57,805 nucleotides of DNA. Source: an uncultured cyanobacterium. Its GTDB lineage: Bacteria; Cyanobacteriota; Cyanobacteriia; Cyanobacteriales; Chroococcidiopsidaceae. This document shows positions 24,982 through 34,293 of the stretch, one piece after another. Positions within the stretch are counted from its first letter, which is position 1; every line of letters starts with the position of its first letter. Location of the stretch: NCBI GenBank assembly GCA_946221495.1, contig CAMIFA010000008.1, positions 1 to 57,805 of the forward strand, written 5' to 3'. The notes beneath the pieces were generated by a model. The model saw only the letters and a list, made by a program, of their open reading frames with translations, was not told the origin of the DNA and did not search any database. A program made the translations under genes and the position numbers.

Positions 24982-27111
24982 CTAACGAGTTTGCTTTACT
25001 TCATTAACTGCGGCTGCGGCATTTACTAGTCCACTACTAAAGAAATATTTTTTTGGTGTAATCGAGTCAGGCAACCGAGTCTTTTTAGTAATTGAACCGT
25101 AAAACTCAAGGTCTTCCTTGGAGACATTCAGCTCTTTGTCGCTAGCGGTTTTTTTGAGGATAGCAACTAGGCGATCGCGAGTTAATTGCCGCTTGGGGTC
25201 TTCCCCTTTCATTAATGCCACCACTCCCGCAACTGCTGGCGATGCAAACGAAGTTCCGTTCGTCCAAATATATCTACCTTGTGGGTCTAGCACTCCACCC
25301 CAGAAATAGTTTGGTACAGAAATTCCCTGCCAAAAGCCATCTACCCAAGTGCCGCCAGTAGTTAAAATTCCGCCTATAGGTCCTATCTGTGGGTTAGACA
25401 GATCGCCGCCAGGAGCTACAAAATCTACACTCGTACCAAAGTTACTATAAGGCGCACGATTTCCAGTTAAGTCAGTTGCTCCTACCGAGATAACGCCACG
25501 CATAGTTGCCGGAAATGATACTTCATTCAAATTTTCATTGCCAGCAGCAGCAACAAAAACGATTTTCGGGTTTTTATTTTGTACCTCTAAAATCACATCT
25601 GCCACATCTTCAACTGGTGCATAAATTGAACCGCCAAAGCTCATATTAATCACATCAGCACCTCTAGCTGCTGCGTAACCAATTCCTTCTACTATGGCTG
25701 CTGGTTCAAAGCTTTGTTTAGCTACAGTTACTGGCAGGATTTTGGCATTGGGAGCAACCCCAACTAATCCCTGTCCGTTCTGCGGCTGTGCGGCAATTAC
25801 CCCCGAAACCATAGTTCCATGAAATAAAGCTGTAATCTGGCTTTGAATGTAGTCACGCACCACACTAGCAATTTCTGCTTTTGAATAACTTGGATTAGCT
25901 TGTTTTACTACCTGTACTATTTCGGGGTATTTCTGGAGCAGTTTAGCTTCAGACAAGACGAATGTATCTTGAAATAAGGGGCGGTAGATAGCAAGTTCAT
26001 CCTGACTAATGCGAGTATCTGGGTCATTATCAACAAAATCCCATCCGCTTACTTCACCAGGTAACTTATTCGCTTTAGCTGCTGTATAAACACTTTTTGC
26101 TAAGTCAGGATGATCCCACTGGATTAGACTATCTACTACTGCTACTAGCACTCCTTGACCTGCATTACTTTGCTGCCAAGCTTCTTTAGCGCGTAAGTCA
26201 GTTCGGGATGGCGCTGATTTGGACTTAGAGGGATTTTGTAAACATTTAGCCAATGCTTCAACTTCAGGAAGCGGGTTTTTAAAACAAACACTTAAGGGTG
26301 TGTTGTAGAGATACCATTGTAGAGGTAGCAAATTTGACTGAAATGACGCTGTCTTACTGCGGGTGTCTTGGCTTTTAGTCAATTGGTCAGTTATTCCAGG
26401 TATCTTGGGGACTGAGAATTTTTTGATTGCTTGAGGTTTTTGCTCAGAGGGAGACTGAATAAAATTAGGAGTAGCAGATTTTACTCCCTTGACTTTGTTA
26501 AGTTGATTCGCAACATCAAGAACTTCTGTTCCTGTTGCCGAGGTAGGCTTTACTAGGTAGCGATTGGAACTGAAACGCAACGCGCGGATTATTTCTAGCT
26601 TGTTTGTCTTAAGAATATTTTGGATTTGACTGTCAGAAAGAGCATCAAAGCTAACGATAATTTCATTGGGGAGGACAATGAGTTCATTGCGATCGCTACG
26701 CTTTACTACTGGTACTGTAGTTTCTACATAAGATTGCTGCTCAATCTGCTTTTGCAAAGCGCTGGTACTGGAACCGCGAGTTTGAAACAAAAGCTTGACT
26801 AGAGCATAACTATTACTTAAGGGACTAACTATATATTGAGCAGTAGCAGCTCGTGTAGCTCTAGTGCTTTGCAAATCTTGCTGTAGTTGTAAATAAGGTG
26901 GCGTACTAGAATTACCCCTAGTTGTTTCTTGGGGTTTAAATTGCACGGCGATCGCATCTGCGCGTACTTGTAAAGGAATTTTTTGATCGTAATAGGTATA
27001 AAATAATTCACTTTCCTGCGTTTGAGCCGTAGCAGTATTTAGCCAGGCAATAGAACATATGCTTACAACAATTCCACTCGCTAATAGCAGATTTAAAAAA
27101 CAACGCTTCAT
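24982..27111 (-). CDS. Secreted subtilisin-like serine peptidase (S8 family)
   Basis: 709 residues. It starts with a signal peptide (cleaved near TATAQT), then a long N-terminal prodomain-like region to about residue 300 that contains LPNEIIVSFDALSDSQIQNILKTNKLEIIRA. The S8 core has Asp327 (VAVVDSLIQWDHPDL), His431 (FHGTMVSGVIAA), oxyanion Asn525 (AAAGNEN) and Ser621 (NGTSFASPAVAGV), so it should be active. It acts outside the cytoplasm. The gene is divergent from the secreted TPR-CHAT protein gene 310 bases away. The substrate is unknown. Confidence 0.93.
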   Translation of the reverse strand: MKRCFLNLLLASGIVVSICSIAWLNTATAQTQESELFYTYYDQKIPLQVRADAIAVQFKPQETTRGNSSTPPYLQLQQDLQSTRATRAATAQYIVSPLSNSYALVKLLFQTRGSSTSALQKQIEQQSYVETTVPVVKRSDRNELIVLPNEIIVSFDALSDSQIQNILKTNKLEIIRALRFSSNRYLVKPTSATGTEVLDVANQLNKVKGVKSATPNFIQSPSEQKPQAIKKFSVPKIPGITDQLTKSQDTRSKTASFQSNLLPLQWYLYNTPLSVCFKNPLPEVEALAKCLQNPSKSKSAPSRTDLRAKEAWQQSNAGQGVLVAVVDSLIQWDHPDLAKSVYTAAKANKLPGEVSGWDFVDNDPDTRISQDELAIYRPLFQDTFVLSEAKLLQKYPEIVQVVKQANPSYSKAEIASVVRDYIQSQITALFHGTMVSGVIAAQPQNGQGLVGVAPNAKILPVTVAKQSFEPAAIVEGIGYAAARGADVINMSFGGSIYAPVEDVADVILEVQNKNPKIVFVAAAGNENLNEVSFPATMRGVISVGATDLTGNRAPYSNFGTSVDFVAPGGDLSNPQIGPIGGILTTGGTWVDGFWQGISVPNYFWGGVLDPQGRYIWTNGTSFASPAVAGVVALMKGEDPKRQLTRDRLVAILKKTASDKELNVSKEDLEFYGSITKKTRLPDSITPKKYFFSSGLVNAAAAVNEVKQTR

Positions 27112-27421
27112 TTCCTTAACTCCTGATAAAATGTAGCCAAATTTACAAGTTAGTAGCTGCTACTACAGAGAGCGCTAAAATTCAGTGCCAGCTAATAAGT
27201 AAGCAATTTAAATTAGTTGCTAAATGATTTGCACCGCCGTTACAGTTTCTACAACAAACAGTAGTAACCAACGGAATTATATTAAAACTTTTAATAGATT
27301 ACAGTCATTTACATTTGCTAAGAAATTAGCACTTTTAGACTAAAAGTCATAGTAAGCTCGTGTTGTTAATGGGCAAGAATTTAGTTCATGCTCAAGGCTT
27401 GTTTATCCTCCACCAAAAGCC
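27112..27421. other. Divergent promoter region, S8 peptidase / TPR-CHAT
   Basis: 310 AT-rich bases between the two divergent secreted-protein genes. I see no repeat, hairpin or small gene of note. Both promoters should be here, so a shared regulator is possible. Confidence 0.5.
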
Positions 27422-30400
27422 ATGAAACTCCCAGTAATCAGCCGCATAGCACTGTTGACTCTATTTGCTGCTATGTCAACGCCTTTAGTACAGATACCTT
27501 TATTAACACCACAGGTATTGGCACAAAATCCTCAAAGGAGAGAAATAAACCGTCTTTGGCAGCAAGGCACACAGCTTAACCAGCAACAGTTTGAGGCGGC
27601 GATTAATTACTTGCAGCAGGCACTAAAAATTAGCCAGGAAGCAGGCGATCGCCAAGCACAGATGGGAATTCTCCTAGATTTGGGTAACGCTTACCAAAAC
27701 CGCAACGACTATCCAAAAGCACTTAATTATGCCCAACAAAGTTTAGCTATTGCCCAAGAAATTAAAGACCGCCAAACAGCAGCAAAGGCGCTACACAACA
27801 TAGGATTTGCTTACTTTTCTCTAAAAAACTATACCAAAGCGGCTCAGATTTTACAGCAGGCTTTAAGCATTACACGGGAAGTCAAGAACCGTGAGCTAGA
27901 GGGATACACTTTATACAAGCTAGGAAATACTTACTACTCTCAGGCAGAATATGCTAAAGGAATTGAGTATTTAGAACTAGGTTTAAAAATCGCGCGGGAA
28001 CTGAAAGACGAAGTATTTGAGGCACAAACTCTGGAACTGTTAGGACTAGCTCATCAATCTTCAGGAAACTACGCCAAAGCAATTGACTACCTACAACAAT
28101 GTTTAGCACTGGTGCAGAAAGTTGACCCCAAGTCACAGGAGCTAGTTCTTGTCCGACTGGGTGAAGCTTACCTTGCTCTGGGGAATAATACCAAAGCAAC
28201 TGATTATTTAGAACAGAGCCTCAAAATTGCTAGAGAAACTAAAAACCGTGAAATTGAGGGGTTAGCTCTAGTCAATTTAGGAGGAGCTTACGTTGAACTT
28301 GGTAGCAATACTAAAGCAATTGCATACTTACAGCAAGGGTTACAGATTGCCGAAGAACTCAAAGATCGCTCATTGCAGGGAGCGGCTCTAGCTAATTTAG
28401 GATTCGCTTACTCGTCTTTAGGTAACTATGCCAAAACAATTGCCTACTCCGAGCAGAGTTTAGCGATCGCCAAGGAACTTAAAAACCGCTACATACAGGC
28501 AATGGCGCTGCTTAATCTCGGAGTTGCTTATACATCCCTTGCCGACAACACTAAGGCAGTTGAATATCTACAGCAAAGTTTGGCGATCGCCCAGGAAATT
28601 AAAGACAGCCGAATTCAAGTAATAGCTTTAACAAATTTAGGGCTGGTTTACTTTAACTTAGGAGACTACCAAAAAGTAACAGCGTATCAAGACCAAAGTC
28701 TAGCGATCGCTGGGCAAATTGAGAACCCCAAGGTTAAAGCAATGGCGCTCAATAGTTTGGGCATGGTTAACTCAAACATGGGTAACTACTCAAAAGCAAT
28801 TGAAGTTTTGCAGCAGAGTTTAGCACTTGCTCAAGAAGTTAAAGATCCCAAAATAGAGGAGTTGATTTTAAATAATTTAGGCATTGCTTACTCTTATTTA
28901 GGAAATTACGACAAATCGCTGGCATACCAACAGCAAGCTCTTAACATCGCTCAGAGAATTAAAGACCGTTGGCTAGAGGGAGCGATTTTAGGCAATCGGG
29001 CAACAGCTTACTACTACCAAGAAAAGTACAACGAGGCACTTAAGGATACTCAGCAGCGCTTGGTGATCGCGCAGGAACTTAATGATCGCTCTGGAGAGAT
29101 ACAGAGTATCCAAAATCTAGGAGCTATTTATTTTGGCTTGGATGACTTTGCCAAGGGGGTAGAGTACGAAAAGCAGGGTTTAGCACTTGCTAAAAAAATT
29201 AAGGATCGCCAAGCAGAGGGACTTGCATTACTTAACCTGGGAGCTAGTTACTTTAGTTTGGGTAATTATGCTCAAGCAGTCGAATATTTACAGCAAAGTG
29301 TGGCGATCGCCCAAGAAACTAAAGATCGCCGCAACCAAGGTACAGCTTTAAGTAATTTGGGAGCTGCTTTGTTCAAGTCTGGCAAGCTAGCAGAGGCAGA
29401 AGCTAAATTACGCCAAGCGATCGCTGTGCGCGAAACATTACGCCCTGGATTGCCTGATCAAGATAAGGTGTCAATTCTAGATACGCAAGCTAAGACCTAC
29501 AAACTACTGCAAAAAGTCCTAATTACCCAAAATAAATTTAATGAAGCCCTAGAAGTTGCTGAACAAGGTAGAGCCAGAGCTTTTGTGGAGCTATTGCAAG
29601 AGCGTTTCTCTTCTAAATTACTTACTGCCTTAAAACTACAATCACCAACACTTGAGAAAATTAAGCAAGTTGCCAAAGACGAAAAGGCGACACTTGTGCA
29701 GTATTCGATTATCGATGATCAGTTTCAGGTTAGTAATAAAAAAGAAACGCGGGAATCAGAACTCTATGTTTGGGTAATTAAGCCCACAGGGGAAGTAATC
29801 TTTCGCTCTGTTGATCTAAAACCGCTATCACAAAAAAATACTTCGCTACCAGACTTAGTTGACAGCACTCGTTCCTCAATAGGGGTATTTAGAGGGCTTG
29901 GCAATAATACAGCAGTACCAAGAGTATCTGAAGCAGATAAAAATGAAAATTTACAGCAACTTTATCAATTACTGATTCAGCCAATTGCCAATCTTTTACC
30001 CAGAGATCCAAATTCCCGTGTGATCTTCATTCCCCAACAATCTCTGTTCCTAGCACCCTTCCCAGCACTACAAAATGCCCAAGGTAAATATTTAATTGCA
30101 CAACATACTATCCTCACTGCTCCCTCAATTCAGGCATTAGCTCTAACGCACCAAAAACAAAAAAAAGTTAAACAAGCTGATCTTAAAGATGTTGTTATTG
30201 TCGGTAATCCCGCACCGATGCCCAGCGTTGGCGATCCCCCTCAACTTTTACCTGATTTACCAGGTGCGGAACAGGAGGCGAAGGCGATCGCCCAAGTGCT
30301 GAATACCAAGGCAATTACCGGCGACAAAGCAACAGAAACAGCAATGATGGCAGAGTTACCTAAAGCCAGAATTATTCATCTTGCCACACACGGTATTCTG

Positions 30401-30811
30401 GATGAAGAGCAGGGATTATCTAGTGCGATCGCTCTTGCTCCTTCCAAAACAGACGACGGTTTAATTACCGCTTCGGAGATCCTCGACAAGCTCAACTTAA
30501 ATGCGGAATTGGCAGTTCTCAGTGCTTGTGATACAGGCAGGGGGAAAATTACGGGCGATGGTGTAATTGGATTGTCGCGTTCTTTAATTAGTGCTGGCGT
30601 ACCTAGTGTACTTGTCTCTCTATGGTCAGTACCAGATGTACCTACGGCGACTCTGATGAAAGAGTTTTATCAATTGCAATACAATACTCCTACCCAAGTA
30701 CAGCAGCTTGACAAAGCTCAAGCACTACGGCAAGCGATGCTAACAACAATGAAACAACATCCTGACCCCAGAGATTGGGCAGCATTTACGCTTATTGGTG
30801 AAGCTGAGTGA
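27422..30811 (+). CDS. Secreted TPR-repeat protein with C-terminal CHAT protease domain
   Basis: 1129 residues. A signal peptide (LPVISRIALLTLFAAMSTPL to VLAQN) is followed by about fifteen 40-residue tetratricopeptide repeats (pattern ALxNLGxAYxxLGNYAKAIxYLQQSLAIAQEIKD) to near residue 680. A linker leads to a CHAT domain, a caspase-like cysteine peptidase, with the dyad His in IIHLATHGIL and Cys in LSACDTGRG, both present. TPR-CHAT proteins are abundant in cyanobacteria; their TPR part is thought to sense a partner and control cleavage. The signal peptide places the peptidase outside the cytoplasm. Several repeats carry GCGATCGC at the same codon position (SLAIA). Confidence 0.93.
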   Translation: MKLPVISRIALLTLFAAMSTPLVQIPLLTPQVLAQNPQRREINRLWQQGTQLNQQQFEAAINYLQQALKISQEAGDRQAQMGILLDLGNAYQNRNDYPKALNYAQQSLAIAQEIKDRQTAAKALHNIGFAYFSLKNYTKAAQILQQALSITREVKNRELEGYTLYKLGNTYYSQAEYAKGIEYLELGLKIARELKDEVFEAQTLELLGLAHQSSGNYAKAIDYLQQCLALVQKVDPKSQELVLVRLGEAYLALGNNTKATDYLEQSLKIARETKNREIEGLALVNLGGAYVELGSNTKAIAYLQQGLQIAEELKDRSLQGAALANLGFAYSSLGNYAKTIAYSEQSLAIAKELKNRYIQAMALLNLGVAYTSLADNTKAVEYLQQSLAIAQEIKDSRIQVIALTNLGLVYFNLGDYQKVTAYQDQSLAIAGQIENPKVKAMALNSLGMVNSNMGNYSKAIEVLQQSLALAQEVKDPKIEELILNNLGIAYSYLGNYDKSLAYQQQALNIAQRIKDRWLEGAILGNRATAYYYQEKYNEALKDTQQRLVIAQELNDRSGEIQSIQNLGAIYFGLDDFAKGVEYEKQGLALAKKIKDRQAEGLALLNLGASYFSLGNYAQAVEYLQQSVAIAQETKDRRNQGTALSNLGAALFKSGKLAEAEAKLRQAIAVRETLRPGLPDQDKVSILDTQAKTYKLLQKVLITQNKFNEALEVAEQGRARAFVELLQERFSSKLLTALKLQSPTLEKIKQVAKDEKATLVQYSIIDDQFQVSNKKETRESELYVWVIKPTGEVIFRSVDLKPLSQKNTSLPDLVDSTRSSIGVFRGLGNNTAVPRVSEADKNENLQQLYQLLIQPIANLLPRDPNSRVIFIPQQSLFLAPFPALQNAQGKYLIAQHTILTAPSIQALALTHQKQKKVKQADLKDVVIVGNPAPMPSVGDPPQLLPDLPGAEQEAKAIAQVLNTKAITGDKATETAMMAELPKARIIHLATHGILDEEQGLSSAIALAPSKTDDGLITASEILDKLNLNAELAVLSACDTGRGKITGDGVIGLSRSLISAGVPSVLVSLWSVPDVPTATLMKEFYQLQYNTPTQVQQLDKAQALRQAMLTTMKQHPDPRDWAAFTLIGEAE

Positions 30812-30998
30812 AAGGAGGCAGGAGGCAGAAGGCAGAAGGTAGGAGAACTTTACTTAGAAAGGGAGGAAGTTTTGACAAAGTATTTATTAATTTTTAGCGT
30901 CCACAAGTAACGAGGCTTTAAATTGATATTCTTCTGCCAGCCGCACCTTAGTCATTTCCTGGTAAACAAGATTAACTTGTTGCCTTTCCTCCATGTAG

Positions 30999-31021
30999 TA
31001 GGATGGGCAATGCCCACCCTA
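30999..31021. terminator. Palindromic repeat downstream of hemB
   Basis: TGGGC-AAT-GCCCA with flanking TAGGA/ACCTA-like bases forms a hairpin 48 bases past the hemB stop on the minus strand. It probably ends the hemB transcript, although no T-run follows. A related sequence lies at 54324-54346. Upstream of it, near 30815-30838, are GGAGGCAGAAGGCAGAAGG purine repeats. Confidence 0.45.
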
Positions 31022-31068
31022 TTAGTAGCTACTACCGAGATTTATCCCGCCTCTACAAATCCTTGTAC

Positions 31069-32049
31069 TTAGCCTAGCCAACGAGCAGCATCTTTGGCGT
31101 AATAAGTCAAGATCAAATCAGCGCCAGAACGTTTAAATCCGGTTAAAGTTTCCATCACTACGCGCTCTTCGTCAATCCAACCATTAAGAGCAGCAGCTTT
31201 AATCATCGAGTATTCACCGGAAACATTATAGGCGGCAACTGGTAAATTACTTGCTTCCTTAACACGCCAGATAATATCCATATATGCCAAGGCTGGTTTC
31301 ACCATCAGTATATCTGCACCTTCGGCAATGTCAAGCTCAATTTCTTTGAGGGCTTCACGGGCATTACCCGGGTCCATTTGGTAAGTGCGGCGATCGCCAA
31401 ATTGGGGACTTGATTGGGCTGCATCCCGGAAAGGGCCATAGTAAGCTGAAGCATACTTAGCAGCATACGACAAAATCGGGATATCTTCGTAGCCCGCCTC
31501 ATCTAAACCACTACGGATTGCCTGTACAAATCCGTCCATCATCCCGGAAGGAGCAATAATATCTGCCCCAGCTTTAGCTTGAGAAATTGCTGTTTTCTTC
31601 AGTAGTTCCAGTGTCGGGTCATTCAATACCCGCCCAGTTAAGTCACCAACTTCTAAATAACCACAGTGACCATGACTCGTGTATTCACACAAGCAGGTAT
31701 CAGCAATTACAATCAAATCCGGCACTGCTTCTTTTACCGCAGTCGCAGCTTTTTGGACAATACCGCAATCGTGCCATGCACCAGTTGCATCTGTATCCTT
31801 ATCTTCAGGAATGCCAAATAAAATAATTCCTGGGATACCTAAATCGTAGACTTCTTTCGCTTCCTGGACAATTTTATCTACAGATAACTGATAAACTCCG
31901 GGCATTGACTTAACTTCTTTAGCAATTGAGTCACCAGGAACAGCAAACAAAGGGTAAATTAAATCACTTGTCGTTAAAACTGTTTCACGCACCATCCGGC
32001 GTAATTGGGGATGGGTTCTGAGACGGCGGGGGCGAATATTTGGAAACAT
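31069..32049 (-). CDS. hemB: Porphobilinogen synthase (delta-aminolevulinic acid dehydratase)
   Basis: 326 residues. It joins two molecules of 5-aminolevulinate to porphobilinogen, the second common step to heme, chlorophyll and phycobilins. The metal-site region reads IADTCLCEYTSHGHCGYL, and the two Schiff-base lysines are in SYAAKYASAYYGPFRDA and ILMVKPALAYMDII. It starts MFPNIRPRRLRTHPQLRRMVRE as in other cyanobacteria. Confidence 0.96.
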   Translation of the reverse strand: MFPNIRPRRLRTHPQLRRMVRETVLTTSDLIYPLFAVPGDSIAKEVKSMPGVYQLSVDKIVQEAKEVYDLGIPGIILFGIPEDKDTDATGAWHDCGIVQKAATAVKEAVPDLIVIADTCLCEYTSHGHCGYLEVGDLTGRVLNDPTLELLKKTAISQAKAGADIIAPSGMMDGFVQAIRSGLDEAGYEDIPILSYAAKYASAYYGPFRDAAQSSPQFGDRRTYQMDPGNAREALKEIELDIAEGADILMVKPALAYMDIIWRVKEASNLPVAAYNVSGEYSMIKAAALNGWIDEERVVMETLTGFKRSGADLILTYYAKDAARWLG

Positions 32050-32067
32050 GGTGTTTTATAAGAAGGT

Positions 32068-32103
32068 AAAAAATTAAAGGGCGTTATTCTTTACAACGCC
32101 CAA
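32068..32103 (-). terminator. Rho-independent-type terminator after the DUF4870 gene
   Basis: GGGCGTT (32079-32085) and AACGCCC (32095-32101) form a perfect 7-bp stem. On the minus strand it is followed by TTTAATTTTTT, and it lies about 65 bases past the end of the DUF4870 gene and just upstream of hemB. So it separates the two genes' transcripts. Confidence 0.7.
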
Positions 32104-32165
32104 AGTTAAACTCATACCCTGAAGTATATTACGCCCCTAAGCCATCTGACCCAAGCTTCTTGATT

Positions 32166-32510
32166 TTATAACAGCCGGAAAATGAAGGGATAGCGGAACG
32201 CTTGATCAGGATTACTAAGAGTAGAAACAACTGCCCAAAGTGACAATCCCCAATGGATAAGGAAAAATATAGGATAGAGTATTAGACCCAACAAACCAAA
32301 AGTTAAGAAAGCCAGTGCTGTAATAACGGCTCCATATAGCCAAACGTTAAAATGAAAATTGATGGCTTCTTTGGCATTTTCTTTGACTACTGGATCGTCA
32401 GATACAAACAAAACTGCAATTGGTATACCTATAGCCAAAAGTGCAGCACTAAAGAAAATCGAGCCATGACTTAATGCTGATAAAAGTTTACGCTTGTCCG
32501 TGTCGTACAT
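32166..32510 (-). CDS. DUF4870 family membrane protein
   Basis: 114 residues. The sequence DKRKLLSALSHGSIFF at the start, then DPVVKENAKEAINFHFNVWLY, and helices to the end (GLLGLILYPIFFLIHWGLSLWAVVSTL) match the DUF4870 family of small three- to four-helix membrane proteins. Their function is unknown; Tic20-related folds have been suggested. It is divergent from prfC. Confidence 0.88.
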   Translation of the reverse strand: MYDTDKRKLLSALSHGSIFFSAALLAIGIPIAVLFVSDDPVVKENAKEAINFHFNVWLYGAVITALAFLTFGLLGLILYPIFFLIHWGLSLWAVVSTLSNPDQAFRYPFIFRLL

Positions 32511-32633
32511 ACAATTACACTCCTCGTCTATACTTAACGACTTAGCTCACTGATTGTTATCTTTAAAATAAAATAAGCGCAAGTTTGCTAAATTTTAGTT
32601 TTTAATTCCTGTAACATCCTACAAATAAGCTTC

Positions 32634-34262
32634 ATGATATCCACTGACCTTCAGGCTGAATTACAAACAGCAGTTGAGCATCGTCGCAATTTTGCAATTA
32701 TTTCCCACCCAGACGCTGGTAAAACTACACTCACAGAAAAGCTCTTGCTGTACGGAGGCGCAATTCATGAAGCGGGTGCAGTAAAGGCGCGACGGGCGCA
32801 GCGTAAAGCTACCTCAGACTGGATGGCAATGGAGCAACAGCGAGGTATTTCTATTACTTCGACTGTATTACAGTTTGAATACCAAAACTGTCAAATAAAT
32901 TTACTAGATACCCCAGGACACCAAGACTTTAGTGAAGACACTTATCGCACTCTAGCGGCGGCTGATAATGCTGTAATGCTGATTGATGCTGCTAAAGGTT
33001 TGGAACCACAGACGCGGAAATTGTTTGAAGTTTGTCGGATGCGATCGCTCCCAATATTCACCTTTGTTAATAAACTCGACCGTCCCGGACGTGAACCTTT
33101 AGAACTGTTGGATGAAATTGAGCAGGAATTAGGTTTACAAACTTATGCGGTTAACTGGCCTATTGGCATGGGCGATCGCTTTAAAGGTGTATTTGACCGT
33201 CGTAGTCAACAAATTCACTTATTTGAACGTAGCGCTCACGGTAGCCGCGAGGCAATTGATACAGTAGTTGATTTAGGCGACTCTAAAATTGAACAATTGT
33301 TAGAGCAAGATTTGTACTACCAACTCAAAAACGATTTAGAACTCCTAGAAGGACTAGGACCGGAATTAGATCATGAGTTAGTTCACGAAGGCAAGATGAC
33401 ACCAGTGTTTTTTGGCAGCGCCATGACCAATTTTGGCGTAGAACCATTTTTAAACACCTTCCTTGACTACGCCCTCAAACCAAGCTCTCATAACAGCAGT
33501 ATGGGGGAAGTTCCGCCAACTTACCCAGAATTTTCCGGCTTTGTCTTCAAACTCCAAGCAAACATGGACCCAAAGCACCGCGATCGCGTGGCGTTTGTGC
33601 GCGTCTGTACGGGTAAGTTTGAAAAAGACATGATGGTGAATCATGCGCGTACAGGCAAGAATGTCCGCCTGTCACGCCCCCAGAAATTATTTGCCCAAGA
33701 CCGAGAATCAATTGATTTTGCTTATCCGGGTGATGTTATTGGTTTGAATAATCCAGGTGTATTTGCGATCGGCGATACAATTTACACTGGGCAAAAGATA
33801 GAGTATGAGGGTATTCCAGCTTTTTCGCCAGAACTATTTGCAATTTTGAGAAACCCCAACCCCTCGAAATTTAAACAGTTTCATAAAGGCGTTTCGGAAT
33901 TGCGGGAAGAAGGTGCTGTGCAAATCATGTACTCAGCAGATGAGGCGAAGCGCGATCCAATTATGGCAGCAGTGGGTCAATTGCAATTTGAGGTGGTGCA
34001 GTTCCGCTTACAAAATGAATATGGAGTTGAAACACAGCTAGAATTATTGCCATATTCAGTTGCTCGCTGGGTTAGCGGTGGTTGGGAAGCGCTACAGAAA
34101 GTAGGTCGCTTATTCAATACAGTAACGGTAAAGGATAGCTTGGGAAGACCAGTATTGCTATTTCGCAATGAATGGAATTGCAACCAAGTACAGTCCGACC
34201 ATCCAGAGCTAAAGTTAAGTGCAATTGCTCCTGTATCGAGTTTAGAATCAGTCAGCGAGTAG
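32634..34262 (+). CDS. prfC: Peptide chain release factor 3
   Basis: 542 residues, family length. A translation GTPase: G1 SHPDAGKTTLTEKLL, G2 around QQRGISITSTVL, G3 DTPGHQDF, G4 NKLDR. It removes RF1 or RF2 from the ribosome after peptide release and also helps quality control. The next gene, an M48-like protein, begins 31 bases downstream on the same strand and is probably co-transcribed. Confidence 0.96.
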   Translation: MISTDLQAELQTAVEHRRNFAIISHPDAGKTTLTEKLLLYGGAIHEAGAVKARRAQRKATSDWMAMEQQRGISITSTVLQFEYQNCQINLLDTPGHQDFSEDTYRTLAAADNAVMLIDAAKGLEPQTRKLFEVCRMRSLPIFTFVNKLDRPGREPLELLDEIEQELGLQTYAVNWPIGMGDRFKGVFDRRSQQIHLFERSAHGSREAIDTVVDLGDSKIEQLLEQDLYYQLKNDLELLEGLGPELDHELVHEGKMTPVFFGSAMTNFGVEPFLNTFLDYALKPSSHNSSMGEVPPTYPEFSGFVFKLQANMDPKHRDRVAFVRVCTGKFEKDMMVNHARTGKNVRLSRPQKLFAQDRESIDFAYPGDVIGLNNPGVFAIGDTIYTGQKIEYEGIPAFSPELFAILRNPNPSKFKQFHKGVSELREEGAVQIMYSADEAKRDPIMAAVGQLQFEVVQFRLQNEYGVETQLELLPYSVARWVSGGWEALQKVGRLFNTVTVKDSLGRPVLLFRNEWNCNQVQSDHPELKLSAIAPVSSLESVSE

Positions 34263-34293
34263 CAAAATTAGATTTTGAATAGAGCGTAAATTT

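Noticed and set aside
27600..29430. Regular 120-base periodicity that could suggest a CRISPR or satellite array
   Set aside because: It is in frame and encodes 40-residue TPR units; there are no short identical repeats with unique spacers.
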